Source: CAYYHA01 sp964471535 (GTDB lineage: Bacteria > Myxococcota > Myxococcia > SLRQ01). Taken from it: a stretch of DNA of 16,839 nucleotides. The stretch is taken from assembly GCA_964471535.1 (NCBI GenBank), contig CAYYHA010000071.1, positions 1 to 16,839 of the forward strand. Direction: 5' to 3'. The notes under the pieces are model-generated. The model saw only the letters and a program-made list of their open reading frames with translations. It was not told the DNA's origin and searched no databases. How positions within the stretch are numbered: position 1 is the first letter of the stretch; every line of letters starts with the position of its first letter. A program made the translations under genes and the position numbers. This document shows, in pieces, positions 7,485 to 14,829 of the stretch.

Positions 7485-8858
7485 ATGGCGGCGAAGAAGA
7501 AGGCAAAGAAGACAAAGCAGACCGGCAAGAAGAAGGCAGCCAAGAAGTCCTCGACCGCAAAGGTGACGGACAAGGGCGGTCGTAGGCGCACCGCGAAAAA
7601 GCGCGGCGATACGAAGAAGGGCACCAAGAAGGGCGCCCGACGTACACAGGCCCCGACCGCTTCCGCGGCCGCCGGGTCTGACGCGTCTGGTGCGAAGCCG
7701 TTGGCGGGCAGCTCGGCGCAGGCCCGCGGGCGGAAGGCCAAGGCGGAGAAGGCTCGCCTCGATCGCCTGACGCTGCACGCCATCGAGGGGACGGCGCGGT
7801 CGATCCTCCGAGCCACGGAGCGCAGGCAGAAGCCCGAGCTGAAGTTTCCGGTGCGCTCCCTGTCCAACGTCCGTTACGACGCGCGGAAGGGCTACTTCGA
7901 GATCGGCCGATCGAGGAAGTCGAGGACGCTCACCTACAACACGGCAAAGGGCTTCGCGCAGACGCTGAAGCTGATGAGCCTCTCCAAGTACATGGTGGAG
8001 ACGGATGACTTCGCCACCAAGCGAGACGCCTACTACCAGTCGAAGAACTGGGGCCCGGCGATGTTCAACAAGCAGGAAGAGTCGGACACCGTCATGGACG
8101 ACATCGAGGCGATGTTCGCCCTCGACGGGGTGACTCGGGAGCAGCTCCGCTTCTATCCGGAGGAGCACGGCGGTGCGGTGAGCGGTCAGCTCATCGTGAT
8201 CGACCGCGACTACGAGACGGGTGAGGAGATTCGCATCGATTGCACCCGTTTCGGGTCCGGGGCCTACACGATCCCCCATTCGGTGGAGCAGCTGCGTTTC
8301 GAGACGGACGCGAAGTTCATCCTCGCCATCGAGACGGGCGGTATGTTCCAGCGTCTCGCGAGCCACAAGTTCTGGCGACGGGAGAGGTGCATCCTCGTCT
8401 CGATGGGGGGTGTGCCCACACGTGCAACCCGGCGATTCATCCGGCGCCTCTCGGACGAGAAGAAGATCCCCGTCTACGCCTTCGTCGACTGTGACCCCTA
8501 CGGGATCTCGAACATCTATCGAACCCTGAAGGTGGGTTCGGGCAACGCCGCGCACATCAACAAGTTCTTCTGCGTGCCACAGGCGCGTTTCCTCGGCGTG
8601 CAGCCCCAGGACATCATCGACTTCAAGCTCGAGAACGCGACCCACAAGCTGCAGGAGGTGGACATCAAGCGGGCGAAGGACGCCCTGAAGAACGACCCCT
8701 TCTTTCGGCACCACAAGGCGTGGCAGAAGGCCCTCAACCAGATGCTCTCCATGGGGGTGCGCGCCGAGCAGCAGGCGCTCACCAAATGGGGGCTGAACTA
8801 CGTGATCGAGGAGTACCTTCCCCGGAAGCTCGCCAACCCACAGGCCTTCCTCCCGTGA
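7485..8858 (+). CDS. top6A: DNA topoisomerase VI subunit A (Spo11-like DNA-cleaving subunit)
   Basis: Spo11/Top6A-type subunit that makes the transient double-strand break through a 5'-phosphotyrosyl link. The product is 457 residues. Residues 1-90 form a Lys-rich histone-H1-like tail (KKKAKKTKQ, AKKSSTAKV). The winged-helix catalytic motif is RDAYY (180-184), with Y184 the expected nucleophile by analogy to Spo11. The Toprim metal-binding residues are E283 (LAIETGGMFQRL) and the D335-C-D337 pair in FVDCDPYGISNI; GGVPTRATRRFIRRL (308-322) lies between them. The core length fits the archaeal subunit (about 360-390 residues). The ATG at 7485 follows the top6B stop by 3 bp, so the subunits are co-transcribed and probably translationally coupled. 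All catalytic residues are present, so an active enzyme is expected. The stop overlaps the next start as GTGA. Confidence 0.95.
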   Translation: MAAKKKAKKTKQTGKKKAAKKSSTAKVTDKGGRRRTAKKRGDTKKGTKKGARRTQAPTASAAAGSDASGAKPLAGSSAQARGRKAKAEKARLDRLTLHAIEGTARSILRATERRQKPELKFPVRSLSNVRYDARKGYFEIGRSRKSRTLTYNTAKGFAQTLKLMSLSKYMVETDDFATKRDAYYQSKNWGPAMFNKQEESDTVMDDIEAMFALDGVTREQLRFYPEEHGGAVSGQLIVIDRDYETGEEIRIDCTRFGSGAYTIPHSVEQLRFETDAKFILAIETGGMFQRLASHKFWRRERCILVSMGGVPTRATRRFIRRLSDEKKIPVYAFVDCDPYGISNIYRTLKVGSGNAAHINKFFCVPQARFLGVQPQDIIDFKLENATHKLQEVDIKRAKDALKNDPFFRHHKAWQKALNQMLSMGVRAEQQALTKWGLNYVIEEYLPRKLANPQAFLP

Positions 8859-9571
8859 AGCACTGCCGACCTCTTCCGCTCCACCTCGCAATTGCGCTGT
8901 GCGTGGCCCTGCTCACCGCGGCGTGCCGCGACGCCTCCCCCGAGGGCGAGGTTGCGTCCGAGGCGCCTGCCGCTTCGGGTCCGAGCGAGGGCGCGACTGG
9001 CCCGGACCTCGCTGCCGGCGCCACCGCGCCGGACGCGGCCCCCCCGTCGCCAGTCGCCAAGCCGGGGAGCGAGGAAACCGCAAGGCCCGATGTGGACCCC
9101 ACGCGCTTCGCTGGCTTTAGCAAAGACGAGACGCGCTTTGCCTATGCGGCGTACAGCACCGGCGCAGGGGTCTCCATTCTGACGGTCGTGGACACACGCA
9201 GCGGGGAACGCATCACCGATTTCCCCCTCGACGGCGAGAGCGAGCTGCAGCGCGCGCGGCAGCTGCTGCGTGACGGAGGCTTCAGCGACCGGCGGGGCGA
9301 GCACAGCCCGGCGCTGGGAAAGGGAGCCCGCCTCACCGTCCATGCCGAGCGCGGATCGGTGCAGGTGGAGATCGCAGGCCCGGGCGGGCGGAAGCGACTC
9401 GAGCCGGCGCCCGCCTTTCGACGAGCGGTGGCCCACTTCGATGCGCCCCAGGTCGCGCTGTGGGGGCTGTCGCCGTCGGGGCGCTTTGCCGCGCTCGAGG
9501 TGACGCAGGATGCGGGGCCGGAGCTCGGCCGCGCGGTCACCTACGTGATCGTCGATCTCATGGCGCCCTAG
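8855..9571 (+). CDS. Predicted lipoprotein with a single propeller-blade-like domain (DUF2259-like)
   Basis: The GTG at 8855 overlaps the top6A stop (GTGA) and puts a signal sequence at the N-terminus: hydrophobic LAIALCVALLTAAC with a lipobox-like Cys at residue 24. The product is 238 residues. After the Cys comes an acidic Ala/Pro-rich linker (about 25-80), then FAGFSKDETRFAYAAYSTG followed by strands ILTVVDTRSGERI. Near the C-terminus comes LWGLSPSGRFAALEVTQ and YVIVDLMAP. The F-x-GFS-x-D-x-x-x-FA pattern and the later L-SP-x-GR-x-A resemble secreted DUF2259-type or TolB-like blade segments; this is by memory of the family, not a search. It should be anchored to a membrane facing the periplasm or surface. 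The overlap implies co-expression with topoisomerase VI, but a functional link is not evident. Confidence 0.8.
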   Translation: MKHCRPLPLHLAIALCVALLTAACRDASPEGEVASEAPAASGPSEGATGPDLAAGATAPDAAPPSPVAKPGSEETARPDVDPTRFAGFSKDETRFAYAAYSTGAGVSILTVVDTRSGERITDFPLDGESELQRARQLLRDGGFSDRRGEHSPALGKGARLTVHAERGSVQVEIAGPGGRKRLEPAPAFRRAVAHFDAPQVALWGLSPSGRFAALEVTQDAGPELGRAVTYVIVDLMAP

Positions 9572-9588
9572 CGCCGGAAGGGGGGCGG

Positions 9589-10980
9589 ATGCGTTGCCAA
9601 AGGGAGGTGGGACTGGCAGATGTCCTCGCCGCTGGGTTGATCCTCCTTCTCCTCGGGTCAGCGGGGCGCGCCGCAGCCGGCACCTCGGAGGCGCCGCGAC
9701 GAGGCTCGCTGGACCTGCCCGCCGTGCAGGCGGCGCTGCGCAGTGCTCACCTGGGCGCGTGGCTCCTCTGCGACTTCCGCGGCAGCGATCCGGGGGCGCG
9801 CCGGCTCCTGGGGCTTTCCGAGCAGGCGATCACCACCCGTCGCTTCTGCTACGTGATTCCCGCGCGGGGCGAGCCGAAGAAGCTCGTTCACGCCATCGAG
9901 CCGGCGGTGCTCGATCACCTCCCCGGATCGAAGATCGTCTACCGGAGCTGGCAGGACTTCGAGCGAGGCGTCCTGCAGCTGGCTCGGAGCGGTGGCCGCG
10001 GGCGGGTGGCGGTCGCCTACAGCGCGCGCGACGCACTCCCGTATGTGGATCGCCTCCCCGGTGGACTGCTCGACCTCTTGCACAGCGCCGGCGTGAAGGT
10101 CGCATCGTCGGCGGATCTCGAGCAGCGCTTCCTCGCGACGGGGACGGATGAAGAGCTTCGCCTCCAGCGGGAGGCGGCTCGCTTCCTCCTCGACCTCACC
10201 AAGGCGGCCTTCGAGCGCGCCACGGCGGCCGCCTGTGCCGGGACGCCGCTGACCGAGGTGGCGCTGCAGCAATGGATGGCCTCGCGCATGCGTGAGGCGG
10301 GCTACCTCTTCGATCATCCGCCCATCGTCGCCGTCGGCCCCCACGCTGCAGATCCCCACTACGTGCCCACGGCCGATCGCACGGTCCCCATCGAAGCGGG
10401 CTCTCTCCTCCTCATCGACGTGTGGGCGAAGCGCCCTGGAGGCTTCTATGCCGATCTGACGCGAATGGCCTTCCTGGGGGCGAAGGTGCCGAAGGTGCAC
10501 CGCGAGCGCTTCGCGCGGGTGCTCGCGGCACAGCAGGCGGCGCTGAGCTACATCCAGGCGGAGCTCGCCGCGGGCCGTGTGCCTCGCGCCTGGCGGGCAG
10601 ATCGCCGCGCCCGCACCGTGCTCACCCAGGCCGGCTACGGCGACGCCTTCCTGCACCGCACCGGACACTCGATCACCACCGAGGTGCACGGGATCGGCGC
10701 CCACCTGGACGATCTGGAGACACATGACACACGGGGTCTCATTCCAAGGACCTGCTTCTCCATCGAGCCGGGCATCTATCTGGCGGGTGAGGCGGGGTAC
10801 CGCAGTGAAATCGACGTGTGCATCCGCCCCGGTGAGCCGAGGCCGGTGGCCGAGGTGACCACGGTGCCCCGGCAGATGGCGCTGCCCGCGCTGGCCTGCG
10901 GCAAGGCGAAGCCCGAGGCACCGCCGGGCGCGCAGCCTGTGAGAGGCCAGGGATCCGAGTCGAAGGGGACCATCCCTTAG
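9589..10980 (+). CDS. M24-family metallopeptidase (Xaa-Pro aminopeptidase/prolidase-like) with N-terminal export signal
   Basis: The ATG at 9589 follows a strong Shine-Dalgarno (GGAAGGGGGG) and lies 17 bp after the lipoprotein stop. The 463-residue product begins with a hydrophobic segment (about 11-30, VLAAGLILLLLGSAGRAAA) that looks like a signal peptide or anchor. A creatinase-type N-terminal domain follows (about 41-185, WLLCDFRGSDPGARRLLGL). The pita-bread catalytic domain (about 190-425) has the five expected metal ligands: D277 (LLIDVWA), D289 (FYADLTR), H360 (RTGHSI), E393 (SIEPGIY) and E407 (RSEIDV). It also has the conserved H367 (VHGIG). It should be an active di-metal peptidase cleaving next to proline, probably periplasmic. 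Relatives with this N-terminal domain are usually described as cytosolic, so the export signal is notable. The Pro/Ala/Gly-rich tail (about 440-463) is non-conserved. Confidence 0.9.
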   Translation: MRCQREVGLADVLAAGLILLLLGSAGRAAAGTSEAPRRGSLDLPAVQAALRSAHLGAWLLCDFRGSDPGARRLLGLSEQAITTRRFCYVIPARGEPKKLVHAIEPAVLDHLPGSKIVYRSWQDFERGVLQLARSGGRGRVAVAYSARDALPYVDRLPGGLLDLLHSAGVKVASSADLEQRFLATGTDEELRLQREAARFLLDLTKAAFERATAAACAGTPLTEVALQQWMASRMREAGYLFDHPPIVAVGPHAADPHYVPTADRTVPIEAGSLLLIDVWAKRPGGFYADLTRMAFLGAKVPKVHRERFARVLAAQQAALSYIQAELAAGRVPRAWRADRRARTVLTQAGYGDAFLHRTGHSITTEVHGIGAHLDDLETHDTRGLIPRTCFSIEPGIYLAGEAGYRSEIDVCIRPGEPRPVAEVTTVPRQMALPALACGKAKPEAPPGAQPVRGQGSESKGTIP

Positions 10981-11015
10981 GCGGCGCGGCGAGGGGGGTT
11001 GGACGCGCGGCGCGC

Positions 11016-12467
11016 CTAGCGGGAACTCAAGGCGGGGATGTTGGCGTCGCCGACGAAGAAGGTGGGCGTGACCAACAGCTCCTCCGCGGCCAGCTTCTGC
11101 GGCAGCGCTCGCAGCTCCGGGTGCGCCTTGAGCACCTCGGCGAAGGCCTTGTGGGGGAGGGTGGCCACCACGGTCTCCTCGGCACAGGCGGCGCTGGTCA
11201 TGGTGGGACGCCCGCGCATCGCCGCGATGCAGCCGAAGAAGGCACCCCGAGGAATGCGAGCGAGCACCTCGGAGCGACCGCCGCGGCGCTGCGAGAGCAC
11301 CACCTCTCCCCGCACCACGAGGAAGAGACCGTTGACCACCTCGCCCGGTGAGACGATCTCGGCGTTGGTCTCCAGCTTCCGCTGGCAGAAGCGCCCGATG
11401 ATCGAGAGGCGCGCCTCCCGTGGCAGCTCGCGGAAGAGGGGAGAGCCGCCAAACCAGGTCTCGAGGAGGCGGGAGCGGTAAAAGTTCGCAAGCGCCCGGC
11501 GTGATGCCGGGTAGGCCTTGGCGAGGCTTGCCAAGATCTGATCGGTGATCTCGAAGACCACCGCGGAGGTGGCCGCCCTCACGGTGGCGTTGCGCCGGCG
11601 CCCCGCATAGAGCCCGAGGACGCCTATCACCTCGCCCGCACCCAACTGGGCGACCTCTTCGCCTTCGACCGAGGCCGAGAGCCGACCCTCGGCGATGATG
11701 AAGAAGGAGCGCGCCGCCTCACCCTCCCGGAAGAGCACGTCCCCCGCTTCGAGGTCCACGCGACGCATCTCCCGCATCAGCTGAGCGAAGGCACCCTTAC
11801 CCAGACCCGAGAGCAGTGGAATCTCGCCCAAGGTGGCCCGCTCGAGGACACCCTTCTTGGCGCGGAGATCCTGTGGGGCCTCGTGCTCGCCCGAAGTGAC
11901 CTTCTCCACCCGCTCGAAGACCCGATCATCGGCCTGCGCCTCCTCTGCGGTGAACGCCTCGGGTGGGGGCGGCGGCGGGGTCGCCGGGCTCGGCTCGGAG
12001 GCGCCGTAGTGCTCCACTGCCTCGGGATCGTCGAGCACCTCGAGGGCGCGGATGCTGGTGGCGGTGAACTCAGGCGCCGGGGGGCCCACCACCGCCTCAC
12101 CTCCGTCGAGGGGCACCGCCACCCGGCCGGTGAACTCACGCTGCGCGCCCGGGTTCCGGGCGTAGAGCCGCGCCATCTCGAGGAGCAGCTCGTGGTCATC
12201 GGGCGCAACGGCCAAGAGCTCCTTGGCCAGGGCGAGGGCGCGCAGCCCCATGCCTCGGTTCGCGAGCTCCTGCACCGCCAGCTTGTACCAGCGCGCCGAC
12301 CGCTCCTTGTCCCCGAGCAGGCGGTGGGCTCGGGCGACGCGGACCATGGAGCGGACGTCGGTGGGGTGCCGCTCCAGGTAGCGCTGCAGCTTCTTGAGCG
12401 CGCGACGCAACGTGGCCCGGTCCGGGGGCTTCCGAGGCTTGGCCGCCTTGGGCGCGGGACGGGGCAT
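11016..12467 (-). CDS. TPR plus two cyclic-nucleotide-binding-like domains, binding pockets degenerate
   Basis: The 483-residue product begins at an ATG at 12467, 45 bp after the VIT-vWA stop. A basic N-terminus (1-20) leads into TPR-like helices (about 20-100, LKKLQRYLERHPTDVRSMVR). A Pro-rich linker (about 155-185, seven prolines in a row in places) precedes two beta-roll domains. Domain 1 (about 216-315) contains AGDVLFREGEAARSFFIIAEG and a phosphate-binding cassette GEVIGVLGLYAGRRRNATVR; the Arg-x-Ala-Thr-Val part is kept but the usual Glu after GE-x-x-G is Val283. Domain 2 (about 342-450) has GAFFGCIAAMRGRPTMTSA, where both Glu and Arg positions are altered. No helix-turn-helix is present, so it is not a CRP-type regulator. 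It is probably a cytoplasmic signalling or scaffold protein; real nucleotide binding is doubtful, especially in domain 2. Confidence 0.85.
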   Translation of the reverse strand: MPRPAPKAAKPRKPPDRATLRRALKKLQRYLERHPTDVRSMVRVARAHRLLGDKERSARWYKLAVQELANRGMGLRALALAKELLAVAPDDHELLLEMARLYARNPGAQREFTGRVAVPLDGGEAVVGPPAPEFTATSIRALEVLDDPEAVEHYGASEPSPATPPPPPPEAFTAEEAQADDRVFERVEKVTSGEHEAPQDLRAKKGVLERATLGEIPLLSGLGKGAFAQLMREMRRVDLEAGDVLFREGEAARSFFIIAEGRLSASVEGEEVAQLGAGEVIGVLGLYAGRRRNATVRAATSAVVFEITDQILASLAKAYPASRRALANFYRSRLLETWFGGSPLFRELPREARLSIIGRFCQRKLETNAEIVSPGEVVNGLFLVVRGEVVLSQRRGGRSEVLARIPRGAFFGCIAAMRGRPTMTSAACAEETVVATLPHKAFAEVLKAHPELRALPQKLAAEELLVTPTFFVGDANIPALSSR

Positions 12468-12511
12468 CGTCGCGAGCCTATCAGAAAGGCTTGCTGCGAT
12501 CCCCTTTTCGC

Positions 12512-14724
12512 TCACCGCAGAAAGGCTTCCACCTTGGCCGCCTCGCTGATGCCGTCCGGCGCCACCTCGATCACCCGTCCCTCGGCGGCGAGCACGCGGA
12601 CCCGCTCGCCGAGGGCCAGTGCCTCCTTCAGGCGGGGGCGCAGGCGCAGGAGTGCGAAGTACGCGTCCGAGAGGTACTTCACCTTCAGCGTCTTCATCCC
12701 CGGCCGGATGCGTGTATCGGTCCAGGCGCCGTCCTTCCAGGTGAAGGTGGCCGCACCGGCGGTGCGGACCCCGCGGCCAGCGCCGGCACCGCTCTTCGCC
12801 TCCTTCATGCGCTTGACCGCTACGGCGGCACCNNNNNNNNNNCCGGTGGGGCGCCGGCGCTGGGGGCGCGGCGAGCCCTTCGCGGCGCGAGGCCGGCCCT
12901 CGCCGCGCCGTGGGCCCTCCCACCGAAGCCGGGGGCCGGGGACGCCGCGCGCTCCGCCATGCGCATCTCCGGAGGTGGCGCGGCCTCGTCCTCGACCACC
13001 AGGTAGCTGGTGTACGGCGTCACGATGCCGAACTTCTTGCCCAGATGGACGACCTCGTCCTTCAGCTCGGGCGTCTCCCCGTGCAGGCGAATCTCCTCGA
13101 GGAGGTAGCCCACCTTGCGCACCGCCCAGAGCCGGGGGATGAACGCGTTCTCGGTGGCGGTCTCCGGGAACTCGAGGGTCGCCTGGAAGCTTCGCTTGGT
13201 CTCACCGGTCTTGCCCGAGAGCACCACCGCGTGGCGTCCGGCCTCCCGGTAGCGGCCCGCCACGATGAGCTGCGAGCCCCGGAAGAGGGCGGGCGCTTCC
13301 CGGGGGTAGACGTCGAAGGCGCGTGGGCCCTCGAAGTCCACGCGGACGTCGGCGAGCACCGGGTAGGCCACCTTGTTGTAGAAGCCGGAGAGCACCACCT
13401 CGGTCTCCCGACCGTCCTGTGCGAAGTCGACGCCTCCGCCGCTGGCGGTGCTGATGCGCTCGAGGAGGCGGGCGTTGAGATCGGTACCGACCCCGAAGGA
13501 GAAGATCCGGCTGCCGCCGGTGTTGGCGGACTCGAGGCTCTTGGCGATGCGCCCCTCGTCCGTCTCGCCCACGGTGGGCTCCCCGTCGGTGAGGAAGATG
13601 ATCATATGGGGCGAGCCCTCGGCATGGCGTCCGTCCTGGCGCAGCGCAGTGAGGAGCGCGTCGTGAATGGCCGTGCCGCCGCGCGCATGCATCCGGCTCA
13701 CGAAGCGCAGCGCCTTCTTGCGCCACTTTTCCGAGGCTGGGACGGGGGCATCGGCGAAGGTTTCCACGTCGGTGGAGAAGCGCACGATGTTGAAGCGGTC
13801 GTCCGACCCCAGCCGCGAGAGGATGTAGCGCAGCGCCTGCTTGGCGCTTCGCATCTTCTCCCCACTCATCGAGCCGCTGGTATCCACCACGAAGGTGACG
13901 ACCTTCCCGACGATCTCACTGTCCTGCCAGGTCTGCTTGGGGGCGGCCATCAAGAGGAAGTAGCCCGGCTCGTCGGGGTCCTCCCGGAAGGCGAGGAGGT
14001 TCATTCCCACGTCGCCCTTGCCCACCGTGTAGAAGAGCACGAGGTCCTTGTCCAAGGCGGCGCGCAGGTCCTCGAAGCCCACGTTGGCGACGTTCTCGCC
14101 CTCTCGGCTCAGGTCCATCCGATGGGTGGGTGAGTAGACCGATTTGATGGGCGTCTTGCTCTCGATGTGGGCGGTGATGGTGAGATCCTTGAGGGTCTGA
14201 AGGGTTCGGGCGCCCTGCACCTTCGAGGCGCCCAAGGGGAAGCGATAGGTGTAGACGCCGTTGTTGAAGTCGAGCACCTGGGAGAAGGTGATCTGCACCC
14301 GCTGCTCCCCCCGCGCCGGCACGGGGAAGACCCGCGCCCGGAAGAGCTGGTGATCCACGTACTCGAGGAGGCCAGGGTCGCGCATACGACGCACGATGCC
14401 CTCGTAGATCGCGCGCGCCTTCTTGCTCTCGAGCACCTCGCCCTTGGTCTTCTTGCCGTTGATCCACAGCGCGAAGTCCTGGATCGCCGCCCCCTTGGGC
14501 AGAGGGAAGAGGTAGGTCGCTTCGAGCTGCCGGCCGGTGTGGTTGACGAAGCTCTGGTCGACCTGGGTCACCGCCGTGCCGTCCTTGATGGCGATGCGGA
14601 CCCGCTGGTGGCCGATGCCGAGCGGCCCGATACCGGGCTCCTTGGGCAGGAGCATGCCCTGCGCGAAGGCCGCGGTGGGCAGGAGGGCGACGAGCAAGAG
14701 TGCCAGGGGGATGGAGCGACGCAT
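12512..14724 (-). CDS. Secreted VIT-vWA domain protein, interrupted by an N gap
   Basis: The ATG at 14724 has an ideal Shine-Dalgarno (GGAGG, 7-base spacing) and a clear signal peptide (1-22, IPLALLLVALLPTAAFAQG). The VIT domain (about 30-165) contains EATYLFPLPKGAAIQDFALW and KKARAIYEGIVRRMRDPGLL. The vWA domain (about 274-450) has a complete MIDAS: DTSGSMS (281-287), T351 (GGTAIHDALL) and D380 (FLTDGEPTVGET). Next come a beta-rich region and IVTPYTSYLVVEDEA (567-581). A Pro/Ala/Arg-rich tail then enters the ten-N gap at 12833-12842. After the gap a different frame continues open (GAAVAVKRMKEAKSG) and ends with FTWKDGAWTD and YFALLRLRPRLKEALALGER, a typical C-terminus of this family. So this is one gene, and the arbitrary gap length explains the frame change. 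Such proteins are inter-alpha-trypsin-inhibitor-heavy-chain-like, bind divalent metals and probably mediate surface adhesion or protein contacts. Confidence 0.9.
12833..12842. other. Assembly gap (10 N) inside the VIT-vWA gene
   Basis: Ten N bases. The coding frames on the two sides do not match across ten bases, so the true missing length is not 10 modulo 3. Flanking codons are Ala/Pro/Gly/Arg-rich, as expected for a GC-rich low-complexity stretch that fails in assembly. Confidence 0.98.
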
Positions 14725-14778
14725 CTAATAACCTCCTTCGCTTCCACTGTACGCACCGCCCCCCAAAAGGATCTCCCC

Positions 14779-14795
14779 GTCCCCCTCCGGGGGAC
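14779..14795 (-). terminator. Hairpin between the transglycosylase and VIT-vWA genes
   Basis: GTCCCCCTCCGGGGGAC is a perfect 7-bp stem with a 3-base loop, located 35 bp downstream of the transglycosylase stop on the minus strand. A TTTT run follows about 12 bases after the stem in that direction, not directly after it, so it is only a weak intrinsic terminator or an attenuator ahead of the VIT-vWA gene. Confidence 0.4.
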
Positions 14796-14829
14796 CGGCT
14801 GCCGAGAGACGGCTGCCGCCTCTCCCTGC

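Noticed and set aside
6009..8891. 960-codon open frame antisense to both topoisomerase VI genes
   Set aside because: It is a codon-bias shadow in very GC-rich DNA; its sequence is rich in Arg, Leu, Gly and Val without domain motifs, while the opposite strand has all the Topo VI motifs.
10981..11015. Terminator between the convergent peptidase and cNMP genes
   Set aside because: Only a GC-rich partial palindrome with a very short loop and no T run; not distinguishable from base composition.
11016..12923. 635-residue version of the cNMP-domain protein reading through the N gap
   Set aside because: The extension overlaps the VIT-vWA C-terminus and contains placeholder bases; the TPR region begins right after the ATG at 12467.
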